Shown: positions 24,257 to 34,727, counted from the first letter of the stretch. The stretch: DNA of 64,000 nt from Pantoea conspicua (GCF_002095315.1 NZ_MLFN01000003.1:1-64000), one strand, 5' to 3'. Numbers and translations are program-made. Notes: a model not told the origin generated them from the letters alone.

Positions 24257-24281
24257 AACGGGCTGGTAAAACCAGCCCGTT
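24257..24281 (-). terminator. Terminator of the pot operon
   Basis: Perfect ten-base stem AACGGGCTGG / CCAGCCCGTT with a five-base loop; on the minus strand it is followed by a short T tract. It sits 26 bases past the potI stop. Confidence 0.8.
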
Positions 24282-24306
24282 GTTATAGTGGCAAAGGTTA
24301 CGGATT

Positions 24307-25152
24307 TCAGCCACGTTTAGCTTTCTGAATATCGCTTAAACGTTGTTTTTCTTCATGAGCCATCACTCGCCAGGCGATAAAACCGACTAAACCGACCACA
24401 AACAGGATCAGTGAGGCCAGCGCGTTGATCTCCGGATTGACGCCACGTCGCACGGTGGCAAAAATCGCCATCGGCAAGGTGGTAGCGCCAGGCCCGGTCA
24501 CAAAGCTGGAAATCACCAGATCGTCGAGCGACAGCGTAAACGCCAGCAGCCAGCCGGTGACGATAGCCGGGGCGATCATCGGTACGGTAATCACGAAGAA
24601 GACTTTCAGCGGCGTTGCCCCCAGATCCATCGCCGCCTCTTCAATCGATCGGTCCAGTTCGCGCAGTCGCGAATTGATCACCACCGCGACATAGGCGGTA
24701 CAGAAGGTGACGTGCGCCAGCCAGATGGTCAGCATACCGCGCTCGCTCGGCCAGCCGAACGCGTTACCCATCGCCACAAACAGCAGCAGCAGCGACAGGC
24801 CGGTAATCACGTCCGGCATCACCAGCGGTGCGGTCAGCATAAACGCAAAGCCGTTATGGCCGCGGAAACGGCCAAAGCGCACGATGATCACTGCTGCCAG
24901 GGTTCCCAGCACCACCGCCATGGTGGCGGAGAGCGCAGCGATGCTCAGACTCAGCAAGACCGCGTCAATCATCGCGCTATCCTGAAACAGCACCCGGTAC
25001 CAGTGGAAGGAAAAACTGTCCCAAACCGTCACCAGCTGTGAGCTGTTGAAGGAGTAAACCACCAGCAGCAGCATCGGCGCATAGAGGAACAGGAAACAGC
25101 AGACCAGAATGCCGGTACGCCAGGGCGAGCGAATGGTCGGCAAATTATTCAT
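24307..25152 (-). CDS. potI: Putrescine ABC transporter permease PotI
   Basis: Permease of the PotFGHI putrescine importer. The 281-residue protein has six membrane segments and the EAA loop EAAMDLGATPLKVFFVITVPMI (read in pieces), typical of binding-protein-dependent permeases. Its start overlaps the potH stop by four bases (ATGA), consistent with equal synthesis of the two permeases. Confidence 0.96.
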   Translation of the reverse strand: MNNLPTIRSPWRTGILVCCFLFLYAPMLLLVVYSFNSSQLVTVWDSFSFHWYRVLFQDSAMIDAVLLSLSIAALSATMAVVLGTLAAVIIVRFGRFRGHNGFAFMLTAPLVMPDVITGLSLLLLFVAMGNAFGWPSERGMLTIWLAHVTFCTAYVAVVINSRLRELDRSIEEAAMDLGATPLKVFFVITVPMIAPAIVTGWLLAFTLSLDDLVISSFVTGPGATTLPMAIFATVRRGVNPEINALASLILFVVGLVGFIAWRVMAHEEKQRLSDIQKAKRG

Positions 25153-26111
25153 GCCTTCTCCCCCATCTCACGGTTTTGATGCTTATGGAACCAGATGATC
25201 GGCAGAATCAGGATCAGCAGGATAATCACTGCCAGCGCCGAGGCGACCGGCCAGTCACGGTTATTAAAGAATTCCTGCCACAAAATACGGCCAATCATAA
25301 TGCTGTCCGGGCCACCGAGCAGTTCCGGGATCACGTACTCACCGACCGCCGGAATAAACACCAGCATCGAACCGGCAATAATGCCGCCTTTGGTGAGCGG
25401 TACGATCACGCTGAAAAAAGTTTTCAGCGGACGCGCGCCCAGATCCAGTGACGCTTCTACCAGCGAGTAGTCGATACGCGTCAGCGCGGTATAGATCGGC
25501 AGCACCATAAACGGCAGATAGCAGTAAACGATGCCGATATAGACGGCGGTATTGGTATAGAGGATCACCAGCGGATGATCAATCACCCCCAGCCACAGCA
25601 GAAAGCGATTCAGAATGCCGTTATTGTTCAGCAGCCCCATCCAGGCGTAGACGCGTACCAGAAACGAGGTCCAGGATGGCAGGATCACCAGCAACAACAG
25701 AATGGTGCGCATCGACGGCTTGCTGTGCGCCACCGCCCAGGCGAGCGGATAGCCAATCAGCAGACAGATTACCGTCGAGATCGCCGCCACTTTCAGCGAC
25801 TGCAGATAGGCGTCGACATAGAGCGGATCGTCGGTCAGCGTCAGGTAGTTGCCGAAATTGAGTACAATGCTGAACTGGTCATCAGCCCAGCTCACCAGTT
25901 CGGTATAAGGCGGAATGGCGCGCGCAATATCCGCAAAGCTGATCTTCAGCACCGTCAGGAACGGCAGCAGAAACAACAGCACCAGCCAGACATAAGGCAA
26001 GGCGATCACCAGCTTGCGCCCATGCTGCATTTTTATCCGCGTGGCCCAGCGTTGCAGCGGCGTGCCGACCAGTCGGGCGGGCGCTTTGGCGCGTTGGAAA
26101 ATCTGGCTCAT
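25149..26111 (-). CDS. potH: Putrescine ABC transporter permease PotH
   Basis: Second permease of the putrescine importer, 320 residues, six membrane segments, EAA loop around EASLDLGARPLKTFFSVI. A basic N-terminal tail precedes the first segment, as in E. coli PotH. Overlaps potI by four bases and follows potG by nine. Confidence 0.96.
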   Translation of the reverse strand: MSQIFQRAKAPARLVGTPLQRWATRIKMQHGRKLVIALPYVWLVLLFLLPFLTVLKISFADIARAIPPYTELVSWADDQFSIVLNFGNYLTLTDDPLYVDAYLQSLKVAAISTVICLLIGYPLAWAVAHSKPSMRTILLLLVILPSWTSFLVRVYAWMGLLNNNGILNRFLLWLGVIDHPLVILYTNTAVYIGIVYCYLPFMVLPIYTALTRIDYSLVEASLDLGARPLKTFFSVIVPLTKGGIIAGSMLVFIPAVGEYVIPELLGGPDSIMIGRILWQEFFNNRDWPVASALAVIILLILILPIIWFHKHQNREMGEKA

Positions 26112-26120
26112 AGCCGCTCC

Positions 26121-27254
26121 TTAAACCGTCAACACCACGCAGCTGTCGCTTTCCCAGCAGAGGCGAACTTCATCGCCCCAGGTCGGCAACCCTTTGCGGT
26201 AGCGATGCGCGTTTTGCAACTGTGCGCTGATCATCTGTCCGCTGTGCAGACGGACATGGAAAATCGACAGGTCACCGAGATAGGCAATATGTACCACTTC
26301 ACCGACGGCAAAGTTGCAGCCATCAGCCGGCACCTCATCGCACAGCATCACTTTTTCCGGTCGCAGCGCGACATGAACCGGCACGTTATCCACCACTGAG
26401 ACGTCGGAGTCGACCTTCAGCGGGTGCACCAGCCCGGGACTGTCGATCACCAGGCCATCCGCCTGACGTTCGCGCAGCAACCCTTCGAAGACGTTCACCG
26501 AGCCGATAAATTCGGCGCTGTAGCGGCTGGTCGGATGCTCGTAGATCTCTTCCGGCTCGCCAATCTGTACAAACTTGCCGCGATTCATAATGGCGATGCG
26601 GCCCGCCATGGTCATCGCCTCTTCCTGATCGTGGGTCACCATCACGCAGGTAGCGCCCACTCGCTCCAGGATATCCACCACTTCCAGCTGCATACGGTCA
26701 CGCAGTTTCTTGTCCAGCGCGCCCATCGGCTCATCCAGCAGCAGCAGCTTTGGCCGTTTCGCCAGGCTCCGGGCCAGCGCCACACGCTGACGCTGACCAC
26801 CGGAAAGCTGATGCGGCTTACGCTTCGCAAATTCCTGCATATGCACCAGCGCCAGCATTTCCGCCACCCGACTGGCGATTTCGCCCTTCGGTAACTTATC
26901 CTGCTTCAGGCCAAAGGCGATGTTCTGCTCCACCGTCATATGCGGAAACAGCGCGTAAGACTGAAACATCATGTTGATTGGGCGCTGATAAGGCGCCACG
27001 TGCGACAGATCCTGACCATCCAGCACGATCTGGCCGCTGGTTGGCGGTTCGAAACCGGCCAGCATCCGCAGCAGAGTGGATTTACCACAGCCCGACGCGC
27101 CCAGCAGGGCAAAAATCTCGCCTTTGTAAATGGTCAGACTGACATCATCCACCGCGTGCTGGCCGTCGAAGGACTTTGTCAGGTTGCGAATTTCCAGCAG
27201 CGGCGTTAACGCCTTTGCAGTCTTAGTTTGAGGACGGGGAATGGCATCGTTCAC
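26121..27254 (-). CDS. potG: Putrescine ABC transporter ATPase PotG
   Basis: ATP-hydrolysing subunit of the putrescine importer. The 377-residue protein has Walker A GASGCGKST, signature LSGGQRQRVALARSL, Walker B LLLLDEPMGALD and a C-terminal TOBE/OB regulatory domain. A GTG at 27254 is chosen as the start because it gives VNDAIPRPQTK, equal in length and sequence to E. coli PotG, with GGAG upstream. The 14-codon upstream extension is not conserved. Confidence 0.95.
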   Translation of the reverse strand: MNDAIPRPQTKTAKALTPLLEIRNLTKSFDGQHAVDDVSLTIYKGEIFALLGASGCGKSTLLRMLAGFEPPTSGQIVLDGQDLSHVAPYQRPINMMFQSYALFPHMTVEQNIAFGLKQDKLPKGEIASRVAEMLALVHMQEFAKRKPHQLSGGQRQRVALARSLAKRPKLLLLDEPMGALDKKLRDRMQLEVVDILERVGATCVMVTHDQEEAMTMAGRIAIMNRGKFVQIGEPEEIYEHPTSRYSAEFIGSVNVFEGLLRERQADGLVIDSPGLVHPLKVDSDVSVVDNVPVHVALRPEKVMLCDEVPADGCNFAVGEVVHIAYLGDLSIFHVRLHSGQMISAQLQNAHRYRKGLPTWGDEVRLCWESDSCVVLTV

Positions 27255-27313
27255 TAACGTATCTCTCCGGAGCCAGGCGGAACCTCGCGGCAACATCCGC
27301 CGCTAAAATGGCA

Positions 27314-27342
27314 CAACAGAGGCCGACACTGCGCCTCTGTTG
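27314..27342 (-). other. Hairpin between potF and potG
   Basis: Perfect ten-base inverted repeat CAACAGAGGC / GCCTCTGTTG with a nine-base loop in the 122-base gap. No strong T tract is present. It probably stabilises the potF message or limits read-through, so that the binding protein is made in excess of the transporter. Confidence 0.55.
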
Positions 27343-27376
27343 CTGATGCGTAATCAGTCAATCCGTTCAGAACGAA

Positions 27377-28486
27377 TTACTTACCACTTTTTACTTTAGT
27401 CCATGCGCGGGTACGCACACGATCCAGTTTCGGATCCTGAACTTTCAGCACGAACAATTTCGACATCGCTTCCGGCGTCGGGAAGATGCCTGGGTTGTTA
27501 CGCACGTCCGCATTGATCAGCGGCAGCGAGGCTTTATTGCCGTTGGCGTAGTTCATCTTGTTGGAGACGTCAGCGATCACTTTCGGGTCCATGATGTAGT
27601 TCAGCCAGGCGTAGGCACCGTCAAGATTCTTCGCGTCTTTCGGAATCGCCATCATATCGAAGAAGGCCAGAGCCCCCTCTTTCGGCACGCTGTAACCCAG
27701 GTGCACGCCGTTTTTCGCTTCATCTGCCCGGTTTTTCGCCTGCAGGATGTCGCCGGACCAGCCAATCGCCACGCAGATATTGCCGTTAGCCAGATCGTTG
27801 ATGTACTGCGACGAGTGGAAATAACGAATATTCGGACGCAGTTTCAACAGCAGATCGGTGGCCGCACCGGAATAATCTTTGGCATCGGAACTGTTTGGAT
27901 CTTTACCCAGATAGTTGAGCACGGTGGCGAAAATCTCTTCCGGCGCATCGAGGAATGAGACGCCACAGCTTTTCAGCTTCTCCAGGTTCTCCGGCTTCAT
28001 CACCAGATCCCAGCTGTTGACCGGTGCGTCCGCGCCGAGTACCGCTTTCACTTTGTCGATGTTGTAACCGATACCGGTGGTGCCCCACAGATAAGGAATG
28101 GCGTACTTATTGCCAGGATCGTGCTGCGCCACTTTTTCCATCAGCGCCGGATCGAGGTTTTTATAGTTAGGCAGCTTGCTCTTATCCAGCGGCTGGAACA
28201 CGCCGGACTGCAGCTGACGCGCCAGGAAGCTGGAGGATGGCACCACCACATCGTAGCCGGTACTGCCCGCCATCAGTTTGCCTTCCAGCACTTCATTGGA
28301 ATCAAACACGTCGTAGACCACTTTGATGCCGGACTGCTTTTCAAAATTCGGCACGGTGTCTGGCGAGATATAATCGGACCAGTTATAGACGTGCAGCGTT
28401 TTATCTTCCGCCATGGTGCTGGCAGACGCGGCCATCAGCACGCCAGCTACCACACCTGACAACCATTTCTGACGTTGGTTGAACAT
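27377..28486 (-). CDS. potF: Putrescine-binding periplasmic protein PotF
   Basis: Periplasmic receptor of the putrescine importer. The 369-residue protein has a signal peptide (cleavage near ASTMAE, residue ~26) and the polyamine-binding protein blocks [31 protein letters not shown] and [14 protein letters not shown]. Two in-frame ATGs compete: at 28495 the AGGAGG site directly abuts the codon, while at 28486 it lies nine bases away, so 28486 is chosen. First gene of potFGHI. Confidence 0.95.
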   Translation of the reverse strand: MFNQRQKWLSGVVAGVLMAASASTMAEDKTLHVYNWSDYISPDTVPNFEKQSGIKVVYDVFDSNEVLEGKLMAGSTGYDVVVPSSSFLARQLQSGVFQPLDKSKLPNYKNLDPALMEKVAQHDPGNKYAIPYLWGTTGIGYNIDKVKAVLGADAPVNSWDLVMKPENLEKLKSCGVSFLDAPEEIFATVLNYLGKDPNSSDAKDYSGAATDLLLKLRPNIRYFHSSQYINDLANGNICVAIGWSGDILQAKNRADEAKNGVHLGYSVPKEGALAFFDMMAIPKDAKNLDGAYAWLNYIMDPKVIADVSNKMNYANGNKASLPLINADVRNNPGIFPTPEAMSKLFVLKVQDPKLDRVRTRAWTKVKSGK

Positions 28487-28827
28487 GTTTTCCATCCTCC
28501 TGAGCGGGTCATCACAACGCTGTAAACCAGAGATCCATACGTTGCGTTCTGTGTGTAAAAGCAGTGACACAATGAATCATTATTCAGCGGAAGTGTAATA
28601 GCAAAAACCATTAGCTGTAGCGCAGTTACGCGGCTGTGACAGCCCCGCAAGAATAGCCCCCCGGCTCAGGCTGCACCAGACCTCAGCGTAAAAAACGCCT
28701 AAAAGTGATATTTTATGCATGTTTAAGCTATGAGGTTCGGCTTTACTGGCATAAAGAACGACAAATATCTGGCACTAAAGGGCAAAATGCAGAATAAAAA
28801 ATTATGGCAATCGGGCGCGGCGGAGAT
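28487..28827 (-). promoter_or_regulatory. potF upstream region
   Basis: About 340 bases between the ybjN terminator and potF, AT-rich towards the left half. No frame with homology is present. It should hold the potF promoter, but I could not pick one with confidence. Confidence 0.4.
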
Positions 28828-28854
28828 AAAAAAAAGCCGTCACAGGGACGGCTT
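28828..28854 (-). terminator. Terminator of the ybjC-nfsA-rimK-ybjN operon
   Basis: Stem AAGCCGTC / GACGGCTT with a five-base loop; on the minus strand it is followed by a run of seven or more T residues, 27 bases past the ybjN stop. Confidence 0.9.
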
Positions 28855-28880
28855 CATTGGCGATCGGGTCAGTTAAGCGC

Positions 28881-29360
28881 TTAATGCAGCACCGAATGGA
28901 CGCTGGTCATCGGCACGTGCTCTTCTTCTTCACCAATCATCAGCAGATTGTTGGCAAACGCCTCAAGGATCACCATTGAGATCTGCTCTTCACTCTGTTT
29001 CATAAAGTGCGAGAACTGACCAAAGGTTAACCCTGCGGTGATGGTCATTGACTGACAGACAATCAGCTTCGGCAGGTTATCATCCTGAATGTCGATGAAC
29101 GCTTTCACCGTCAGCGAACTGGCATTGATTTGCGACAGGTCGCCCACCAGAGGAATCAACGCCGTGGGCTTCACTTCAGCCAGCGCCGAAAACAGAATGA
29201 CGTTGTCGACCAGATCGATTTTGGCGTCAAACACCCCGTCGAAGTTTTGCATATGCGGCAGATGAAGTGCCTGACAGGCATCGCATTCGAACCAGGTGAT
29301 ATTTTGCTGATCCAGCCAGCGACGCAACAGGTCGATATCCGGAACGACAAGAGAATCCAT
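28881..29360 (-). CDS. ybjN: YbjN family protein
   Basis: Conserved protein with a secretion-chaperone-like fold; in E. coli its level affects motility, fimbriation and stress resistance, but the molecular role is unknown. The 159-residue protein begins MDSLVVPDIDLLRRWLDQQN and is acidic near the C-terminus (GEEEEHVP). Last gene of a four-gene minus-strand unit after rimK. Confidence 0.92.
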   Translation of the reverse strand: MDSLVVPDIDLLRRWLDQQNITWFECDACQALHLPHMQNFDGVFDAKIDLVDNVILFSALAEVKPTALIPLVGDLSQINASSLTVKAFIDIQDDNLPKLIVCQSMTITAGLTFGQFSHFMKQSEEQISMVILEAFANNLLMIGEEEEHVPMTSVHSVLH

Positions 29361-29446
29361 CGTAAAATCCCATGGGGTGATAAACAGGCGACTTAGCTTA
29401 CGGAAAAATGCGCTTCGATGCCACGAAAACCGCTGAAAAGCGCGTG

Positions 29447-30349
29447 TCAGCCCGCGGTTTTAGGACGGAGCCCGGGGATAGCCTGCTGCTCAATCCAGCC
29501 GATCATCATTCCGGCGATGTCCAGACCGCTGGTGGTCTCTATCCCTTCCAGGCCCGGAGAGGCATTCACTTCCATCACCAGCGGGCCGCGATCGGCGCGC
29601 AGAATATCGACGCCGGCCACCTCCAGTCCCAGCGTGGTCGCTGCCTTGACGGCGATCTGCCGCTCCTGGTCAGTGATGGTGATCGGATACGCCTTGCCGC
29701 CGCGATGCAAATTGGAGCGGAAATCACCCTCTTTCGCCACCCGCTCAATCGCCGCCACCACCTGATGACCAATCACCAGACAGCGAATATCACGACCGCG
29801 TGCCTCTTTAATAAATTCCTGCACCAGAATATGGGCGTTGAGCCCGCGAAACGCGTCGATGACGCTTTCCGCCGCCTGGCGCGTTTCGGCCAGCACCACG
29901 CCGATGCCCTGGGTACCTTCCACCAGCTTAACCACCAGCGGCGCACCGCCCACCATGGCGATCAGATCATCGGTATCATCCGGTGAGGAAGCGAGGCCGG
30001 TAACCGGCATATCGATCCCCTCACGCGCCAGCAGTTGCAGTGAACGTAATTTGTCACGTGCGCGGGTGATCGCCGCCGACTCATTCAGCGGGTAGCTGCC
30101 GCCCATCTCAAACTGACGCAGCACCGCCGTGCCGTAAAAGGTGGTGAGGTTACCAATGCGGGGAATAACGGCATCAAAGTGGCCGAGCGGTTCACCGCAA
30201 TAGTGCACCGCTGGCGAGGCGGGATTGATGTTCATATAACAGGAGAGCGGATCGATGATTTGCACCTGATGCCCGCGTGCTTCCGCCGCTTCACGCAACC
30301 GTCGGGAGGAGTAAAGCGTTTCATCGCACGACAGAATCGCTATTTTCAT
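29447..30349 (-). CDS. rimK: Ribosomal protein S6 glutamate ligase RimK
   Basis: ATP-grasp ligase that adds glutamate residues to the C-terminus of ribosomal protein S6. The 300-residue protein has the N-terminal pre-ATP-grasp domain, the ATP-binding block [15 protein letters not shown] and the metal-binding [15 protein letters not shown]. It lies between nfsA and ybjN as in E. coli. Confidence 0.96.
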   Translation of the reverse strand: MKIAILSCDETLYSSRRLREAAEARGHQVQIIDPLSCYMNINPASPAVHYCGEPLGHFDAVIPRIGNLTTFYGTAVLRQFEMGGSYPLNESAAITRARDKLRSLQLLAREGIDMPVTGLASSPDDTDDLIAMVGGAPLVVKLVEGTQGIGVVLAETRQAAESVIDAFRGLNAHILVQEFIKEARGRDIRCLVIGHQVVAAIERVAKEGDFRSNLHRGGKAYPITITDQERQIAVKAATTLGLEVAGVDILRADRGPLVMEVNASPGLEGIETTSGLDIAGMMIGWIEQQAIPGLRPKTAG

Positions 30350-30370
30350 CGTCGGCCCTCCCCAGTCAGT

Positions 30371-31093
30371 TTAGCGGGTTGCCCATCCCTGCTGATGCAG
30401 GTAATCCAGCATAAACGGACGTGTTTCTTTGATAATCAGGCGCTGAATCAGTTCGCTCCAGGTTTCGCTACGCGGGTTGCTGTCGCGATGCTGATAATAG
30501 AGCTCGGTGCGGCTGTCATATTCGGCCAGCACCGCCGGATCGAGCGGCTGATAGCGGTTCTCATGCACCAGCATAGCGTGTGGCATACGCGGTTTAACGT
30601 CTGGCTTTGATTCCGGATGACCGAGGCAAAAACCAAACAGCGGCAGCACGAATTTTGGCAGGCCCAGCAGCGTGGTAACCTCGGCGATGTTGTTGCGGAT
30701 ACCGCCAATAAAGACGCCCCCCAATTCCAGCGATTCAGCCGCGACCATCGCATTCTGCGCCATCAGCGCGGTATCGACGCAGCCCAGCAACAGCTGCTCG
30801 GCGCGGCCCAGTTGCGCATCCGGGCAGATTTGCAGGTGACGATTGAAGTCAGCGCAGAAGACCCAGAATTCTGCCGCATCAGCTACCCATGACTGACCGC
30901 CAGTCAGGGTCACCAGCTGGTCGCGCAGCCCTTTGTCAGTGATGCGGATAATCGAAGAGCACTGTAAAAAACTGGATGTGGATGCCGATTGCGCCGCATT
31001 AAGAATCGCTTCGCGCTGCGCTTCGCTGACCGGCTGATCAGTAAAGGCGCGAACGGAGCGGTGGCTGCACAGTAAATCAATGGTCGGTGTCAT
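30371..31093 (-). CDS. nfsA: Oxygen-insensitive NADPH nitroreductase NfsA
   Basis: FMN enzyme that reduces nitro compounds and quinones by two electrons using NADPH. The 240-residue protein has the FMN-phosphate contact region HRSVRAFTDQPV near the N-terminus, ASTSSFLQCSSIIR, and ESLELGGVFIGGIRNN. ybjC precedes it by 16 bases and rimK follows; in E. coli this operon responds to SoxRS. No soxbox was identified by eye. Confidence 0.95.
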   Translation of the reverse strand: MTPTIDLLCSHRSVRAFTDQPVSEAQREAILNAAQSASTSSFLQCSSIIRITDKGLRDQLVTLTGGQSWVADAAEFWVFCADFNRHLQICPDAQLGRAEQLLLGCVDTALMAQNAMVAAESLELGGVFIGGIRNNIAEVTTLLGLPKFVLPLFGFCLGHPESKPDVKPRMPHAMLVHENRYQPLDPAVLAEYDSRTELYYQHRDSNPRSETWSELIQRLIIKETRPFMLDYLHQQGWATR

Positions 31094-31109
31094 AAAGTCT
31101 CCAGCAACA

Positions 31110-31361
31110 TTATCTTTTTTTGTCAGTATGGTTAAACAGCTGCGGCGCGATCGCTTTTGCGGTGCGCCACATTAATAGCCAGGCGGCGGGCAGCATCAGG
31201 ACAATACCGGCGATAAACAGCCCGGTCGCCAGCGCCTTCGCATCCAGCGTCCCGGGCGCGGGCAGCCAGCGATTGACCAGCAGCAGCGCGGCCAGAATCA
31301 TCAGGCCGCCAAGCGCTTCCGCCACCAACACCATCCGGGGTAATCGGGTGACACTCTGCAT
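31110..31361 (-). CDS. ybjC: Inner-membrane protein YbjC (DUF1418)
   Basis: Small membrane protein of unknown function, first in the ybjC-nfsA-rimK-ybjN operon. The 83-residue product has two hydrophobic segments (~10-30 and ~44-64). The ATG at 31361 follows AGGAGAAG; an upstream in-frame ATG would add 12 residues and has no better ribosome site. Divergent from grxA across a 245-base control region. Confidence 0.88.
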   Translation of the reverse strand: MQSVTRLPRMVLVAEALGGLMILAALLLVNRWLPAPGTLDAKALATGLFIAGIVLMLPAAWLLMWRTAKAIAPQLFNHTDKKR

Positions 31362-31606
31362 CGTCTTCTCCTGCCGTAGCCGGTTATTGAGCGTCAATTA
31401 TGGTTAACAACCGGAAAATTGCCCACCGTCAGCAGGCGAAACACATACTGGCGGCGGGTGGCCGATACGGCCAACGCTATAGGTGGCGGGCATCAGACTA
31501 ACAGGCAAATCCTGCTTTCTTTAAGCGATACGAGCGGGCATGATGGTTGCCATTCTCAGTTTTATTGTGTGACTAAGATCACACGCCACGCTGCAAGGAG
31601 TTCTTC

Positions 31607-31870
31607 ATGATTGCTGTAATTTTTGGTCGCCCAGGCTGCCCTTACTGTGTCCGCGCTAAAGAGCTGGCCGATAAACTCACTGCTGAGCGTGATGATTTTA
31701 GCTATCAGTACGTTGATATTCAGGCAGAAGGCATCACTAAAGCGGATCTGGAAGCCAGTGCCGGTAAACCGGTCACCACCGTGCCGCAGATTTTCCTGGA
31801 TGATCAACACGTCGGCGGTTACACCGAGTTCGCTGCATGGACCAAAGAGAACCTGGGCTTCGTCGCGTAA
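31607..31870 (+). CDS. grxA: Glutaredoxin 1
   Basis: Small glutathione-dependent thiol-disulfide oxidoreductase; reduces ribonucleotide reductase and OxyR. The 87-residue protein has the active-site CPYC (C11-C14), the cis-proline loop TTVPQIF and the glutathione-binding GGYTEF. AAGGAG precedes the ATG at 31607. In E. coli it is induced by OxyR; the divergent spacer 31362-31606 probably carries that control, but no clear OxyR tetramer site was seen. Confidence 0.97.
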   Translation: MIAVIFGRPGCPYCVRAKELADKLTAERDDFSYQYVDIQAEGITKADLEASAGKPVTTVPQIFLDDQHVGGYTEFAAWTKENLGFVA

Positions 31871-31894
31871 TCTCTGACTGCAGGCCCGATAATG

Positions 31895-31930
31895 AAAAAG
31901 GCGAGACGCGTTTACCGGTCTCGCCTTTTT
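31895..31930. terminator. Terminator of grxA
   Basis: A 13-base stem AAAAAGGCGAGAC / GTCTCGCCTTTTT with a ten-base loop, flanked by A and T runs, able to act on both strands (grxA and ybjM converge). Confidence 0.92.
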
Positions 31931-32008
31931 GCTGCGCCGCTGCGGGCTGAATTGCCTCCCCGGACAACGATGACGGGACGCCTCGCCTGCGTTAAGGGAC
32001 TGTGCGGT

Positions 32009-32371
32009 TTAGTTCAGCGACGCCAGCACAATCTGCATCAGACGTACCAGCAGCGCGCCGCAGCCAGCCCAGAACATGGCACTCAGACTCCAGGCCATCA
32101 CAAACACCCCGCTGGCCTGATTCAGTAGCGTGTGTGACAGCAGCGCAGCCAGCAACGTACCCCACAGCGCCATCAGTAAGGTACTTTTTAACGGACTTTC
32201 AACCTGCATTAACGCCATCACAATGCCGGGCAGCATAAACAGCAGCAGTTCTGGCTGACCACGAAGCGGACCCGGACCCGCCTGCCAGAAGTGGCAGGTA
32301 AAAACAAACACCAGACTGTACAGCACCACCCCGCACAGGCGGGTCGCCCAGAGATAAGAACGCTGCGGCAT
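32009..32371 (-). CDS. ybjM: Inner-membrane protein YbjM-like
   Basis: Hydrophobic 120-residue protein with four predicted membrane segments and no known function. It resembles E. coli YbjM in size, topology, the LLLFMLPG segment, a LSAMFWAGCGAL block near the C-terminus, and location between grxA and ybjL. Similarity is moderate, so the symbol rests partly on position. Confidence 0.75.
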   Translation of the reverse strand: MPQRSYLWATRLCGVVLYSLVFVFTCHFWQAGPGPLRGQPELLLFMLPGIVMALMQVESPLKSTLLMALWGTLLAALLSHTLLNQASGVFVMAWSLSAMFWAGCGALLVRLMQIVLASLN

Positions 32372-32629
32372 AACACCTCACTGACTGAAAATTACCAGGA
32401 TAAAACTCGCCTATAACCCTGCTGCGTTGCGGTGGAAATAAAAAGAAACAGTTCGTTTTGATAACGAATGAAAGTAGCCAATGGCTGAGGAAGTTTTTTC
32501 TGATTAGAATAGCCGCCGTTACAACGATCGCATTTGCAGTACTGATACAACGCACCCCCGACGGCTTGTTCAAGATAGCGAAAAACAAGCCTTTCTTCAA
32601 TAGGTTACACGTTAACAAGAAGTTAAACA

Positions 32630-34318
32630 GTGAATATTAACGTCGCAGAATTGTTAAGCGGAAATGACGTTTTGTTATTATTTGTCGTTTTGGCGCTCGG
32701 GCTCTGTCTGGGTAAATTGCGTCTGGGCTCGGTACAGCTGGGAAATTCGATCGGCGTCCTGGTGGTGTCGCTATTACTGGGTCAACAGCATTTTACGATC
32801 AATACCGATGCGCTGAGTCTCGGCTTTATGCTGTTTATTTTTTGTGTGGGCGTCGAGGCGGGTCCCAACTTCTTCTCTATCTTTTTCCGCGACGGCAAAA
32901 ACTACTTCATGCTGGCGATTGTGATGGTGGTCAGCGCGCTGATTCTGGCGCTGGGTCTGGGTAAACTGTTTGGCTGGGATATCGGGCTGACCGCGGGAAT
33001 GCTGGCGGGTTCAATGACATCAACGCCGGTACTGGTCGGTGCTGGTGATACGTTGCGACAAAGTATCAGCGACAGTAAACAGCTGGGATTAATGCAGGAC
33101 CAGCTCAGCCTTGGCTACGCAGTGACCTATCTGATTGGCCTGGTCAGTCTGATCTTTGGCGCGCGTTACCTGCCGCGACTGCAACATCAGGATCTGCCCA
33201 CCTGCGCCCAGCAAATAGCGCGCGAGCGCGGGCTGGATGCCGACAGCCAGCGTAAAGTCTTTTTACCGGTGATCCGCGCTTACCGCGTCGGCCCGGAACT
33301 GGTGGCATGGAGTGGTGGCAAAAACCTGCGCGAACTCGGCATCTATCGTCAGACCGGCTGCTACATTGAGCGCATCCGTCGTAACGGTATTCTCGCCAGC
33401 CCGGATGGCGATGCGGTGCTGCAACTGGGTGATGACATCTCGCTGGTTGGCTATCCCGATGCGCACGCTCGTCTTGATCCCAGCTTCCGTAACGGCAAAG
33501 AGGTGTTTGACCGTGATCTGCTGGATATGCGCATTGTGACTGAAGAGATTGTGGTGAAAAACCACAATGCGGTGAACAAACGGCTGAGCAAACTGAACCT
33601 TACCGATCATGGCTGCTTCCTGAATCGGGTCATCCGCAGCCAGATTGAGATGCCCATTGACGACAGCATCATGCTGAATAAAGGCGATGTGTTGCAGGTC
33701 AGCGGCGAAGCGCGACGAGTGAAAAGCGTGGCGGATCGCATTGGCTTTATCGCTATCCACAGCCAGATGACCGATCTGCTGGCCTTCTGCGCTTTCTTCA
33801 TTGTCGGCCTGATGATTGGTTTGATTACCTTTCAGTTCAGCAACTTCAGTTTTGGCATCGGTAACGCGGCCGGCCTGCTGTTTGCCGGCATCATGCTCGG
33901 TTTCCTGCGTGCCAACCATCCTACCTTTGGCTACATCCCTCAGGGCGCGCTCACCATGGTGAAAGAGTTCGGGCTGATGGTGTTTATGGCTGGCGTGGGG
34001 CTGAGCGCTGGCAGCGGTATTAATCACGGCGTCAGCAGTGAGGGTGCGCTGATGCTGCTGTGTGGATTACTGGTCAGCCTGATCCCGGTCATTATCTGCT
34101 ATCTGTTTGGCGCCTACGTCCTGCGCATGAACCGCGCGTTACTGTTCGGGGCGATCATGGGTGCCCGCACCTGCGCCCCGGCGATGGAAATTATCAGTGA
34201 TACCGCCCGCAGCAATATTCCGGCGCTGGGCTATGCCGGTACCTACGCCATTGCGAACGTTCTGCTGACGCTGGCCGGTACGCTGATCGTGATTGTCTGG
34301 CCACTTTTGCCTTTATAA
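32630..34318 (+). CDS. ybjL: Putative transporter YbjL (AAE/YidE family)
   Basis: Member of the aspartate:alanine exchanger family; substrate unknown. The 562-residue protein has two hydrophobic bundles (residues ~8-185 and ~385-560) flanking two RCK/TrkA-C regulatory domains (~205-375). Conserved blocks include [13 protein letters not shown] and [13 protein letters not shown], repeated pore-type motifs. The start is a GTG at 32630 with AGAAG upstream; no ATG fits. Confidence 0.93.
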   Translation: MNINVAELLSGNDVLLLFVVLALGLCLGKLRLGSVQLGNSIGVLVVSLLLGQQHFTINTDALSLGFMLFIFCVGVEAGPNFFSIFFRDGKNYFMLAIVMVVSALILALGLGKLFGWDIGLTAGMLAGSMTSTPVLVGAGDTLRQSISDSKQLGLMQDQLSLGYAVTYLIGLVSLIFGARYLPRLQHQDLPTCAQQIARERGLDADSQRKVFLPVIRAYRVGPELVAWSGGKNLRELGIYRQTGCYIERIRRNGILASPDGDAVLQLGDDISLVGYPDAHARLDPSFRNGKEVFDRDLLDMRIVTEEIVVKNHNAVNKRLSKLNLTDHGCFLNRVIRSQIEMPIDDSIMLNKGDVLQVSGEARRVKSVADRIGFIAIHSQMTDLLAFCAFFIVGLMIGLITFQFSNFSFGIGNAAGLLFAGIMLGFLRANHPTFGYIPQGALTMVKEFGLMVFMAGVGLSAGSGINHGVSSEGALMLLCGLLVSLIPVIICYLFGAYVLRMNRALLFGAIMGARTCAPAMEIISDTARSNIPALGYAGTYAIANVLLTLAGTLIVIVWPLLPL

Positions 34319-34407
34319 AATTTTTTTGCCTGCGTCCAGAACTTTTTTGTTAAGGGACAGTCTGAATAAGTGCCACTGCTTTTCTTTGAAATCCCCAAAT
34401 TGTGGAG

Positions 34408-34438
34408 CCCGCTGGTCTTTTTCCCGGCGGGTTTTTTT
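34408..34438 (+). terminator. Terminator of ybjL
   Basis: CCCGC / GCGGG stem (34408-34412, 34427-34431) with a 14-base loop and seven T residues. It lies in the 409-base gap 34319-34727 before ybjG; the rest of that gap has no gene I can support and must carry the ybjG promoter. Confidence 0.75.
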
Positions 34439-34727
34439 ATGTCGTTTTTTCGCCACGCTGCGCCCTTTCTGGTCTGAAAAGCCGCCCTCTCACCACCAAA
34501 CTTAAACCGTTAGACAACTCATATGCAAATTAAGAGCCCGGCTATGGACGAAAGCCAGGACAAAAAAGCAGGATAGTGTGCCGGTGCTGTTAGCAATTTG
34601 TGCTGAATATTTTGGTTAGCGCGTCGTCGCTGACTTTTGATTTGCCGCGATAGTCAGGCTGCATCTGCCCGTTTGGGTGACGCCGCCATTGATTAGCGGC
34701 CTGTTTGCAGAGGAATACCCCCCCATA

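Noticed and set aside
31362-31606. OxyR or SoxS binding sites in the ybjC/grxA spacer
   Set aside because: Expected from E. coli biology, but no convincing consensus match was seen by eye.
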